Assembly: GCA_946482625.1 (NCBI GenBank)
Contig: CAMLSH010000065.1
Span: 1 to 11,937, forward strand
DNA from: an uncultured Opitutaceae bacterium
GTDB lineage: Bacteria > Verrucomicrobiota > Verrucomicrobiae > Opitutales > Opitutaceae
Direction: 5' to 3'
Length of the DNA: 11,937 bases
This document shows, piece after piece, positions 1 through 6,247 of the stretch. The position numbers and the translations under genes were made by a program. Each line of letters opens with the position of its first letter. The stretch's first letter is position 1. Below the pieces are notes generated by a model. It saw nothing but the letters and a program-made list of their open reading frames with translations, ran no database searches and was not told the origin of the DNA.

Positions 1-23
1 CCGCCGCCCAACCGAAAATCCGT

Positions 24-851
24 TCACGCCGCCGGTGCCGCGCTACTCGCAGCCTCGGGTGCGCCACCCGTCGGCGCAGAATCGCAGCGCGCGTTCACCG
101 CGCCGTTGATCACCCGTCCGAAGATCGTCGTCAGCGGCGCGTTGGCCGCGTCGCGCCCGCGAGAAATGACCGCGATGCGGTCGCTCGTGATCTGATCGGT
201 CGGATCGAACAAGTACCAGTGCCCGCCGAGATACGCCTCGAAGCACGCATGAAAATCCATCGGCTCCAGCCCCGCCGCGTATCCACTGACATAACGCGCC
301 GGAATGTTCAGCGCGCGGCACAACGCGATCGCGAGATGCGTGTAGTCGCGGCACACGCCCTTGCGCTGCTGCCACACATCCCACGCCGACGTCCGCGAAT
401 CCGTCGCGCCCGGCGTGTAGGCGAGATTGGCATCCACCCAACGGCAGATTTCCCGCACCTGCTCGGCACGATTCTCAATTCTACCGAAAAGCTCCCACGC
501 CTGCTGCGTGAAACGATCACTTTCACAATACCGGCTTGGCAGCATGTACGTCAGAATCGACAGATGCAGCCGCCCCGGATTATCCGCCTTCACTTCCGTC
601 GGAAGCGGTGGCCGCAACAACTCGATTGTCGCCGTGTAGCGCACGTCAAACGCGCCCGCCGGCGCCTCGACGCGCACCACACGGTTGCCCTTCGAGGTCG
701 TCACTTTTTCGAGCGGCACCTCGGGCTTGAAAACCAACTGCTCCGCCAGCAACCGCTGCTGCGCGTCGTTTCCCGCCAGAATATTGAACGTGAAATGCGC
801 CGCGGGCGAAAGGACCTGGTATGAGAGCGAGCATTCAACAGACAACGGCAT
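24..851 (-). CDS. Transglutaminase-like domain protein
   Basis: A 275-residue protein of the transglutaminase-like (papain-fold) superfamily. The catalytic triad is visible: Cys167 in GVCRDYTH, His201 in DFHACFEAYL and Asp216 in WYLFDPTDQ. The first ~100 residues look like the beta-rich N-terminal domain often found before such cores, and the stretch around residues 230-245 (SRGRDAANAPLTTIFG) is typical of the end of this family. There is no signal peptide or membrane segment, so it is probably cytoplasmic. The last ~18 residues are an Ala/Gly/Ser-rich tail. Family members act as peptidases or amide-bond-cleaving enzymes as well as cross-linkers, and the substrate cannot be read from sequence. 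The ATG at 851 is the only start preserving the whole N-terminal domain; no Shine-Dalgarno precedes it. It lies 93 bases downstream of the beta-barrel gene on the same strand, so co-transcription is possible. The family call is secure; the function is open. Confidence 0.88.
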   Translation of the reverse strand: MPLSVECSLSYQVLSPAAHFTFNILAGNDAQQRLLAEQLVFKPEVPLEKVTTSKGNRVVRVEAPAGAFDVRYTATIELLRPPLPTEVKADNPGRLHLSILTYMLPSRYCESDRFTQQAWELFGRIENRAEQVREICRWVDANLAYTPGATDSRTSAWDVWQQRKGVCRDYTHLAIALCRALNIPARYVSGYAAGLEPMDFHACFEAYLGGHWYLFDPTDQITSDRIAVISRGRDAANAPLTTIFGRVINGAVNARCDSAPTGGAPEAASSAAPAA

Positions 852-886
852 GGCGCAAAAACGCTAGCTCGCCCCATGCCGCCCGC

Positions 887-929
887 AACGGGAAGTTACG
901 CGCGAATGAGCGTGCGCAGTTTTCCCGTT
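887..929. repeat. 8-bp stem-loop between two minus-strand genes
   Basis: AACGGGAA at 887-894 pairs perfectly with TTCCCGTT at 922-929, with further GCGC/GCGC complementarity inside the loop. It occupies the 93-base gap between the beta-barrel gene (stop at 945) and the transglutaminase gene (start at 851). No U-tract follows on the minus strand, so a Rho-independent terminator is not clear. It could be an attenuator, an mRNA-stabilising hairpin or a chance palindrome. Confidence 0.35.
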
Positions 930-944
930 TCGATCGCCGCGCAA

Positions 945-1508
945 TCAGAACCGGCAGTCCACTCCCAACTGGAAAACCAAAAACGTCTGGTACGTCGCGA
1001 GCACAAGCGACTTGTCCATCCGAAGCGCCTTCGCGCGGGCCGTGAGCGAAAAATGTTCGCTCAACTGGTACGCAACGCCCGCGTGAAAACCCGCCGCAAA
1101 CGCTTCATCGTCCGCCGTCGCGCGGTATGGCCGGATGAAAGGAAAACCCGCGTAGTCATAATCCGTAAACTCAGCCTCCAGCATCACCAGCCCGGCCGAA
1201 AGCCCCGTCGCACCGCTCAGGTTTCCAGAAATGGGGAACTCATAGCTGTAGCTGAGAATGAAAGGGGTCATCGTGAGATCGAACTCGCTGCCGTAGTCAT
1301 CCTCGGGCTCGAAGCGGCTGCCTTCGATTTCCACGGAATGTTTTCCCCCGAGGGTCGCACCGACCGCGAGGGCGGGCCCGGTGGCGGTTTTAAACGTATC
1401 CAATGCGGCGAAGGCGATGGAAGGCTGCGCATAAAGACGCGCGGCGGATGCGGTTGAAGCCAGCGCCGTCAGAGACAGCACGGCGAAGAGGAATCGCTGA
1501 TTTTTCAT
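945..1508 (-). CDS. Small outer-membrane beta-barrel protein (OmpA-barrel-like)
   Basis: A 187-residue exported protein. The ATG at 1508 gives a textbook signal peptide: KNQR, then a hydrophobic run FLFAVLSLTALA, then a probable cut after ASTASA. The reading frame continues upstream to 1733, but that extension is arginine-rich, overlaps palindromic intergenic DNA and would bury the signal peptide, so I reject it. The mature part alternates polar and apolar residues with many aromatics and Gly (for example TPFILSYSYEF, FAAGFHAGVAYQL) and ends in Phe (VDCRF), as expected for a roughly eight-strand outer-membrane barrel inserted by the Bam machinery. Specific function and ligand are unknown. No Shine-Dalgarno is seen. 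It lies upstream of the transglutaminase gene on the same strand; ettA lies 284 bases further upstream. Confidence 0.75.
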   Translation of the reverse strand: MKNQRFLFAVLSLTALASTASAARLYAQPSIAFAALDTFKTATGPALAVGATLGGKHSVEIEGSRFEPEDDYGSEFDLTMTPFILSYSYEFPISGNLSGATGLSAGLVMLEAEFTDYDYAGFPFIRPYRATADDEAFAAGFHAGVAYQLSEHFSLTARAKALRMDKSLVLATYQTFLVFQLGVDCRF

Positions 1509-1629
1509 TGGGTTTATGGCTGGAACGGAAGACCGCCGTTCATCCCGGAGCCTCCCGCAGCCGCCGAGCTCATCCGCATCCGCACTGTGGATGCAAGCGG
1601 GAACATGCCGCCCGATCTTTCCGATGGAG

Positions 1630-1649
1630 GCGCGACGCCCTTGTCGCGC
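1630..1649. repeat. Short GC-rich hairpin upstream of the beta-barrel gene
   Basis: GCGCGAC (1630-1636) pairs perfectly with GTCGCGC (1643-1649) around a six-base loop. It sits in the 284-base ettA to beta-barrel gap, immediately left of the GTAG-headed palindromes at 1668-1753, and may belong to the same repeat cluster. It has no GTAG head of its own. Confidence 0.4.
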
Positions 1650-1667
1650 ACGCCGTCGCCCCATCCC

Positions 1668-1753
1668 GTAGCCGTGTCCGCTCCGACGTAGCCGCGTTCG
1701 CAAGAACGTGGCCTCAACGTCGCAAGCCACCACGCTTTAACAAGCGCAGCTAC
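1668..1753. repeat. Cluster of GTAG-headed REP-like palindromes (family I)
   Basis: Three 24-base units. Copy 1 runs on the plus strand at 1688-1711: head GTAG, then stem CCGCGTTC / GAACGTGG with a GCAA loop and one G-T wobble. Copy 2 runs on the minus strand from 1753 to 1730: the same GTAGC head and the same wobble position, with loop GTTA. A decayed copy starts at 1668 and overlaps copy 1 by four bases. Copies 1 and 2 match at 17 of 24 positions. At two stem positions T-A in one copy is replaced by C-G in the other, or the reverse, so pairing is kept while sequence changes. The two good copies are inverted with heads outward and an 18-base spacer, like a BIME. They fill much of the gap between the beta-barrel gene and ettA, both read on the minus strand. 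Confidence 0.7.
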
Positions 1754-1792
1754 ACGCAGACCACGCCAGCATCCACGCCCTGCCTACCGTGT

Positions 1793-3478
1793 TCACCGCG
1801 CCAGCTTCCGATACTTGATCCGGTGCGGCTGGTCCGCCTCCTTGCCTTTACGCCGGCGGAAATCCTCCAGGTAACTCGAGTAGTTGCCCGACCACCACTG
1901 CACCGCGCTGTCGCCTTCGAACGCCAGAATGTGCGTCGCCACGCGGTCGAGAAACCAACGATCATGCGACACGACCACCGCGCAACCCGCGAAATTCTCC
2001 AGACCTTCCTCCAGCGAGCGGATCGAATTCACATCGAGATCGTTCGTCGGTTCGTCGAGCAGGATCAGATTCGCGCCGCTCTTCAGCAGACGCGCCAGAT
2101 GCACGCGATTGCGCTCACCGCCGGAAAGCACGCCAACCTTCTTCTGCTGATCCGCGCCCGTGAACCCAAACTGCGCGCAGTAAGCGCGGGCGTTCACCTC
2201 ACGATTGCCGAGCCGCAGGATTTCTTCGCCATCGCTGATCGCCTGAAAAATCGTCTGCCCATCCGGCAGCGAGTCGCGCGACTGATCGACGTGTGCGATC
2301 TTCACCGACGGCCCGACGCGCAACTCGCCTGTATCCGGTTTCTCCACGTCCGTGATGAGCCGGAACATCGTCGTCTTACCCGCACCGTTCGGCCCGATCA
2401 CGCCCACGATGCCGCCCGGCGGCAGCGAAAACGTGACGCCTTCGAACAGCACACGGTCCCCGTAACTCTTTCCGACATTCCTCGCCTCCACGACGAGCGC
2501 GCCCAACCGCGGTCCAGGCGGGATGAGCAGCTCAAACTCCTTTTCCTTCTCGGGATTGTTTTCCTTCACCATCGCCTCGTACGCGCTGATGCGCGCCTGC
2601 GATTTAGCCACACGCGCCTTCGCCGACTGGCGGATCCACGCGAGCTCGCGCGCCATCGCCTTCTGACGGCGATCTTCCGTGCGTTGATCGACCGCGAGCC
2701 GCGCCTGCTTCTGCTCCAGCCACGACGAATAGTTCCCCTTCCACGGCGTGCCATGGCCATACGCGAGCTCGAGAATCCACTGTGCGACGTTATCCAAAAA
2801 GTACCGGTCGTGCGTCACCGCGATAACCGTTCCTTCGTAACGAGCGAGATGCTGCTCCAGCCACTGCACACTCTCCGCATCGAGATGATTCGTCGGCTCG
2901 TCGAGGAGGAGGATCGCGGGCTTCTGCAACAGCAGCCGCGCCAATGCCACGCGCCGCCGCTCACCACCCGAAAGATTGTCCACGATCTGATCGCCCGGCG
3001 GACACCGCAGCGCGTCCATCGCCATTTCCACCTGCGGCGCGACATCCCACGCGCCCGCCGCATCGATCTTTTCCTGGAGCTCGCCCTGCTTGTTAGTGAT
3101 CGCGTCGCGCTCCTCGTCGGTCTTCGCCGCGTCGATCTCGTCCCACGTCGCGTCATACGCCGCCGTGAGATCGGTGAGATGCTTCACGCCTTCCTCCACG
3201 CACGCGCGCACCGTCGCGCCAGCCGTGAGCTGCGGCTCCTGTTCGAGAAACCCGATGGCGTATCCAGGTTCAAAATGCACATGCCCGTCGATATCCTTGT
3301 CCCGCCCGGCGAGGATGCGCAGCAGCGAGGATTTTCCTGAGCCGTTGAAACCCAGTACGCCGATCTTCGCGCCGTAGTAAAACGACAGAGAGATGTCGCG
3401 GAGGATTTCCTTGCGCTCGATTTTCTTCGAGACGCGGATCATCGAAAAAATCACCTTGGGCTCGTCGGGTTTTGCCAT
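1793..3478 (-). CDS. ettA: Energy-dependent translational throttle protein EttA (ABC-F ATPase)
   Basis: A 561-residue soluble ABC-F protein with two ATPase domains and no membrane segment. Domain 1: Walker A GFNGSGKSS (43-51), signature LSGGERRR (169-176), Walker B with catalytic Glu194 in LLDEPTNHLD. Domain 2: Walker A GPNGAGKTT (362-370), signature LSGGERNR (451-458), Glu476 in LLDEPTNDLD. The insertion at ~96-140 fits the EttA arm. The charged linker ~242-322 (GNYSSWLEQK onward, then IPPGPRLG) and the C-terminal PHRIKYRKLAR closely match EttA rather than Uup or other ABC-F types. EttA binds the ribosomal E site and gates formation of the first peptide bond according to the ATP/ADP ratio. 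The start is the ATG at 3478, giving MAKPDEPKVIF; the frame stays open to 3634, but that extension is low-complexity and unlike the family. No Shine-Dalgarno. Divergent from the SPFH gene. Confidence 0.96.
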   Translation of the reverse strand: MAKPDEPKVIFSMIRVSKKIERKEILRDISLSFYYGAKIGVLGFNGSGKSSLLRILAGRDKDIDGHVHFEPGYAIGFLEQEPQLTAGATVRACVEEGVKHLTDLTAAYDATWDEIDAAKTDEERDAITNKQGELQEKIDAAGAWDVAPQVEMAMDALRCPPGDQIVDNLSGGERRRVALARLLLQKPAILLLDEPTNHLDAESVQWLEQHLARYEGTVIAVTHDRYFLDNVAQWILELAYGHGTPWKGNYSSWLEQKQARLAVDQRTEDRRQKAMARELAWIRQSAKARVAKSQARISAYEAMVKENNPEKEKEFELLIPPGPRLGALVVEARNVGKSYGDRVLFEGVTFSLPPGGIVGVIGPNGAGKTTMFRLITDVEKPDTGELRVGPSVKIAHVDQSRDSLPDGQTIFQAISDGEEILRLGNREVNARAYCAQFGFTGADQQKKVGVLSGGERNRVHLARLLKSGANLILLDEPTNDLDVNSIRSLEEGLENFAGCAVVVSHDRWFLDRVATHILAFEGDSAVQWWSGNYSSYLEDFRRRKGKEADQPHRIKYRKLAR

Positions 3479-3795
3479 GGCGCAACAGGCAAACGGCCCG
3501 ACGCCCGCCGTCAACAGGTAGCGGCGAGCGCCAGCGAGCCGTCCCCTCCGCACTCCACTCCCTCCGCGCACTCCGTACTCCCCTGCCTTTTTCCAGCCTT
3601 CCTGAGTTCCACACATTCCCTCCGACCAACTCATCCTCCCACATTACACGCCGCGCCCGCGTTTCTATTTCCGCAATTCCCACTCCACATTCGCGCCGCG
3701 CGCGCTACGGTCCGTCCCACCGCGGCCAACTCCGCCAGCTCCCGCTGACGTTCTCTCACTCGCGCCGCTAACTCAGCAAAATACTCAGCACGCAC
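3479..3795. other. Divergent intergenic region between ettA and the SPFH gene
   Basis: These 317 bases between two outward-facing genes must hold promoters for both, but I see no convincing -35/-10 pair. The left third holds a decayed GTAG-headed palindrome (3518-3541, listed separately). The rest is C/T-rich on the plus strand with no credible gene; frames open here are extensions of neighbouring frames or low-complexity. Confidence 0.6.
3518..3541 (+). repeat. Decayed GTAG-headed REP-like palindrome (family I)
   Basis: It starts GTAGC like the units at 1668-1753 and matches copy 1 at 15 of 24 positions. The stem has the same register as that copy: CGGC pairs with GCCG, then GA opposes GA as tandem G-A mismatches, then GC pairs with GC around a GCCA loop. 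Same head, stem length and four-base loop suggest common descent, but identity is low. Confidence 0.45.
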
Positions 3796-4929
3796 ATGGG
3801 CCTGTTCGACTACCTCAAGACGCAGTTCCTCGAAATCATCCAGTGGGAAGACGACTCCCGCGACACGCTGTCCTGGCGTTTCCCCGACGAGGACAAGGAA
3901 ATCAAACGCAACGCGCAGCTCATCGTGCGCGAATCGCAGACCGCCCAGTTCATCTACCTCGGCCAGTTCGGCGACACCTTCGGCCCCGGCAAACACACGC
4001 TCACGACCGACAACATCCCCGTCCTCTCCACGCTCAAGGGCTGGAAGTACGGCTTCGAGAGCCCCTTCAAAGCCGACGTCTACTACGTCAACACGCGCCT
4101 CTTCACCGGCAACAAGTGGGGCACGTCCAACCCGATCATGATGCGCGACGCCGATTTCGGCATCGTCCGCGCCCGTGCCTTCGGCACCTACGACTTCAAA
4201 ATCGTCGACGTGAAAACCTTCCTCAAAGAAGTCGCCGGCACCGATCACCAGTTCCGCCTCGACGAGTTCAATGACACCATGCGCTCGCGCGTCGTCAGCG
4301 TCTTCACCGACGCCCTCGCCACCGCCAAAGTCCCCGTCCTCGACGTCGCCTCCCGCTACGGCGAACTCGGCGAAGCTCTCCGCCCGATCATCAATCCCAC
4401 GATCATCGCCAAGTACGGTATCGAGATAGTCAGCTTCATCGTCGAAAACGTCTCGCTCCCGCCCGAGGTCGAGCAGGCCATCGACAAACGTTCGAGCATG
4501 GCTGCCATCGGCAACCTCAACGACTACGTGAAACTGCAAATGGCCGAAGGCCTCGGCAAAGGTAACGGCGGAGGCGCTGCCGGCTCCGCCGCCGAGATCG
4601 CCATGGGTTTCGGCCTCGCGAACCAGATGATGAACCAGCCCGGCGGCATGTTCGCCCCCCAAGGCACCCCGCCCGCCGGAGGCGCGCCCGTATCCGTTTC
4701 TTCGGCACCCGGCAGCGTCACCAACGTCCCCTCCGCCACCGCACCCTCATCCGCGTCAGCCGACAACGGCCTCCCCGAACTCCTCAGCCCCGCCGCCGTC
4801 GCGCAAATCCTCAAAGTCGAAGAAACCGACGTCATCGCCACGCTCACCGACGGCTCCCTGAAGGGCAAAAAAATCGGCTCCACCTGGCGCATCACGCGAG
4901 CCTCGCTGGACGAGTTTTTGCGGAGTTAA
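3796..4929 (+). CDS. SPFH-domain protein (YdjI / virion-core-like) with C-terminal excisionase-type HTH
   Basis: A 377-residue protein. Residues ~1-235 form the SPFH (band 7) region of the YdjI / virion-core-protein type: GLFDYLKTQFLEIIQWEDD at the start, FGPGKHTLTTDNIPVL in the middle, and the SFIVENVSLPPEVEQAIDKR end block. Residues ~250-282 are Gly/Ala/Met-rich and ~283-325 are a Pro/Ser/Ala linker. The last ~50 residues (LLSPAAVAQILKV, then KKIGSTWRITRASLDEFLR) match the helix-turn-helix domain of excisionase/MerR-like proteins (HTH_17). There is no true membrane helix; SPFH proteins of this type assemble on the membrane surface. YdjI-type proteins usually end in a zinc ribbon, so this ending is unusual. 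The gene is first of a plus-strand set; its stop lies one base before the next start. No Shine-Dalgarno. The SPFH call is firm; DNA binding is inference. Confidence 0.9.
   Translation: MGLFDYLKTQFLEIIQWEDDSRDTLSWRFPDEDKEIKRNAQLIVRESQTAQFIYLGQFGDTFGPGKHTLTTDNIPVLSTLKGWKYGFESPFKADVYYVNTRLFTGNKWGTSNPIMMRDADFGIVRARAFGTYDFKIVDVKTFLKEVAGTDHQFRLDEFNDTMRSRVVSVFTDALATAKVPVLDVASRYGELGEALRPIINPTIIAKYGIEIVSFIVENVSLPPEVEQAIDKRSSMAAIGNLNDYVKLQMAEGLGKGNGGGAAGSAAEIAMGFGLANQMMNQPGGMFAPQGTPPAGGAPVSVSSAPGSVTNVPSATAPSSASADNGLPELLSPAAVAQILKVEETDVIATLTDGSLKGKKIGSTWRITRASLDEFLRS
4922..4925 (+). promoter_or_regulatory. Shine-Dalgarno for the zinc-ribbon gene
   Basis: GGAG lies five bases before the ATG at 4931, inside the last codons of the SPFH gene. 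It is the only clear ribosome-binding motif among the start sites in this window and supports translation of the small downstream gene from the SPFH message. Confidence 0.55.
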
Positions 4930-4930
4930 T

Positions 4931-5146
4931 ATGCCGATTCAACTGGCCTGCCTCCGCTGTCAGGAGCCTTTGAAGTATCATGGCCCCCGCTTTCTCCACG
5001 AGGGCATGAAGGCTTTTGACGAAGTCCTCTTCCACAAAATGACGCTCAACCGGTTGGCCCTCGACGTCTACTCGTGCCCGCGCTGCGGCAAGGTTGAGTT
5101 TTTTGAAGATGGCGTCGGGGATCGATCGCGCGGAGAGCCAGTTTGA
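4931..5146 (+). CDS. Small two-CxxC zinc-ribbon protein
   Basis: A 71-residue protein with two CxxC knuckles, Cys7/Cys10 (CLRC) and Cys49/Cys52 (CPRC), about 38 residues apart, which should bind one zinc as a zinc ribbon. The segments RFLHEG and VYSCPRCGKVEFF resemble a widespread family of small stand-alone zinc ribbons of unknown function, often labelled nucleic-acid-binding on fold alone. There is no signal peptide or membrane segment. It starts one base after the SPFH stop and has a GGAG motif, so the two are almost certainly co-translated. Since Bacillus-type SPFH relatives carry a zinc ribbon at their own C-terminus, this separate ribbon might supply that part in trans; that is inference. 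The gene is supported by its tight coupling and the four cysteines. Confidence 0.82.
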   Translation: MPIQLACLRCQEPLKYHGPRFLHEGMKAFDEVLFHKMTLNRLALDVYSCPRCGKVEFFEDGVGDRSRGEPV

Positions 5147-5185
5147 ACCACCCTTGGTATCGTCCGCATTTCTCTTCACCAAATC

Positions 5186-5896
5186 ATGATAACTACCCGT
5201 TCTTTCGCGGTGCTCGGTGTGCTGCTCGTCGCCGGCCTCGCCATCTTTGGCGTCTTGATTGGCAAGGCCGTCCAAAAAGGCCGCGAGTTCGACCGCTATC
5301 TCACCGTCCGCGGCCTGTCCGAGCGCGAAGTCAAAGCGACACTCGCCATCTGGCCCGTGCGCTTCGCTGTCACTGCAGAAGACCTCCCGTCTTTGAAAGC
5401 AGCTATGGAAAAAAATCGTGCTGTCGTGCTGTCCTTCCTAGCCGAAAATTCGATTTCATCCGACGAAGTCTCCACAGGCATTCCCACTGTTTCCGATCGA
5501 GTCGATGACCGTTACACCGCCGAGAAGCCCGATCTCCCACGCTACAAAGCCATCGTGACCCTCGTAGTACGAAGCGCCAAAGTTGACATCATCAAACACG
5601 CGATTCAGCGGGCCGACACCCTGCTTGAAAAAGGAATCACCCTCGCCGGAAACGAATATAGCGACCGCACCGAGTTCACCTTCGAAGGCATCAACGAAAT
5701 CAAACCCGCGATGATCGCCGAAGCTACTGCCAGTGCCCGCGCTGCCGCCGAGAAATTCGCCCAAGACTCCAAATCCCGCGTCGGCGCGATCCGCAAAGCG
5801 AGCCAAGGCGCGCTGGAAATCAACGACCGGGACATCGCCTCCCCCGAAAAGAAAATCCTCCGCGTGGTCACTACGGTTGAGTTCTTCCTCGAATGA
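5186..5896 (+). CDS. Membrane-anchored SIMPL-domain (DUF541) protein
   Basis: A 236-residue protein. One N-terminal hydrophobic helix (about residues 7-28, FAVLGVLLVAGLAIFGVLIG) acts as an uncleaved anchor or signal, leaving the rest outside the cytoplasmic membrane. Residues ~38-236 are a SIMPL/DUF541 domain: the opening VRGLSEREVKATLAIWPVRF, the DEVSTGIPTVSDR segment, and the late ARAAAEKFAQDSKSRVGAIRKASQG followed by VVTTVEFFLE are characteristic. SIMPL proteins form ring-like or cage-like oligomers in the envelope; the biochemical role is unsettled and links to stress and signalling have been proposed. The gene follows the zinc ribbon by 39 bases on the same strand, probably in the same transcript. 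The ATG at 5186 has no Shine-Dalgarno but begins directly with the anchor. Family call secure, function unknown. Confidence 0.9.
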   Translation: MITTRSFAVLGVLLVAGLAIFGVLIGKAVQKGREFDRYLTVRGLSEREVKATLAIWPVRFAVTAEDLPSLKAAMEKNRAVVLSFLAENSISSDEVSTGIPTVSDRVDDRYTAEKPDLPRYKAIVTLVVRSAKVDIIKHAIQRADTLLEKGITLAGNEYSDRTEFTFEGINEIKPAMIAEATASARAAAEKFAQDSKSRVGAIRKASQGALEINDRDIASPEKKILRVVTTVEFFLE

Positions 5897-6020
5897 AACT
5901 TCTCAAACAACGAGCTGCATCGCGATCAAGCGACACCACCGCTCACCTCCTCCGTAGCCCGGCCAACAAAAACCGCCTCCTCTTGGCAATCGCTTCACTT
6001 GAGCAGGTTCGAGCCACGCC

Positions 6021-6102
6021 GGTGTCGACACGACGAGCATCCAAGAGTCTTCCGACTCTCTGAGGTAGGGCGGATTATCCCTAATCCGCAGCGTTCGACA
6101 CC
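6021..6102. repeat. Branched palindromic element containing a GTAG-headed REP (family II)
   Basis: An outer stem, GGTGTCGA (6021-6028) with TCGACACC (6095-6102), encloses two perfect hairpins: AGAGTC/GACTCT (6044-6049, 6054-6059, loop TTCC) and GCGGATTA/TAATCCGC (6070-6077, 6082-6089, loop TCCC). The second hairpin is preceded by GTAG at 6065-6068 and, from 6064, matches the element at 10069 in 17 of 21 bases, with compensatory stem changes. The whole could fold as a three-way junction in RNA or single-stranded DNA. It has no tRNA features. Confidence 0.6.
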
Positions 6103-6143
6103 ACTCGCCGCAAAACCGTCTCCTACCTCACGCTCTCCCGCCG

Positions 6144-6173
6144 CCTCTGTGTCATCGCTCCGTGTCCTCTGTG
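6144..6173. repeat. Short imperfect direct repeat, CCTCTGTG type
   Basis: CCTCTGTG occurs at 6144-6151 and 6166-6173 with the related CTCCGTG between them (6158-6164). It is a tiny degenerate repeat in non-coding DNA; on the minus strand it reads as alternating CACAGAGG and CACGGAG. Confidence 0.4.
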
Positions 6174-6247
6174 GCACCTGCCTTTCTCCGTTCCCCTTCA
6201 CCCTATTTCGCACTTCCTTCCCGCTCCGCTCGCCCGCCTGACACCCC

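Larger units (their letters stand above)
5897..6247. other. 351-base gap with several palindromes
   Basis: No gene is visible between the SIMPL and YdjG-like genes. The middle holds the 82-base structured segment with a GTAG-headed palindrome (6021-6102) and the right side a short imperfect direct repeat (6144-6173). TGAGGTAG at 6061-6068 is also repeated in inverted form at 6123-6130. The first ~120 bases show nothing I can name; no clear terminator follows the SIMPL stop. The gap looks like a set of repeats sitting in an otherwise same-strand gene series. Confidence 0.6.

Noticed and set aside
1403..3340. A 645-codon plus-strand open frame antisense to ettA
   Set aside because: The product is arginine/histidine-rich low-complexity sequence with no motif, and the opposite strand encodes an unmistakable EttA. 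It is a GC-rich shadow frame.
3479..3634. N-terminal extension of ettA to a start at 3634
   Set aside because: The extra 52 residues are low-complexity and unlike EttA, whose family start matches the MAKPDEP position.
3680..3708. A minus-strand GTAG at 3708 followed by GC repeats, as another REP copy
   Set aside because: Beyond the head, the stem positions do not pair in the family register. It is just an alternating GC tract.
3631..4662. A 343-codon minus-strand open frame across the SPFH gene
   Set aside because: The product is Glu/Asp/Val/Gly-biased, as expected from reading the complement of GC-rich codons, and the SPFH frame is clearly the real one.
6000..6025. GGTTCGAGCC near 6007 resembling a tRNA T-loop
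   Set aside because: The flanking bases do not form a five-pair T-stem, and no acceptor or anticodon arm can be built on either strand.
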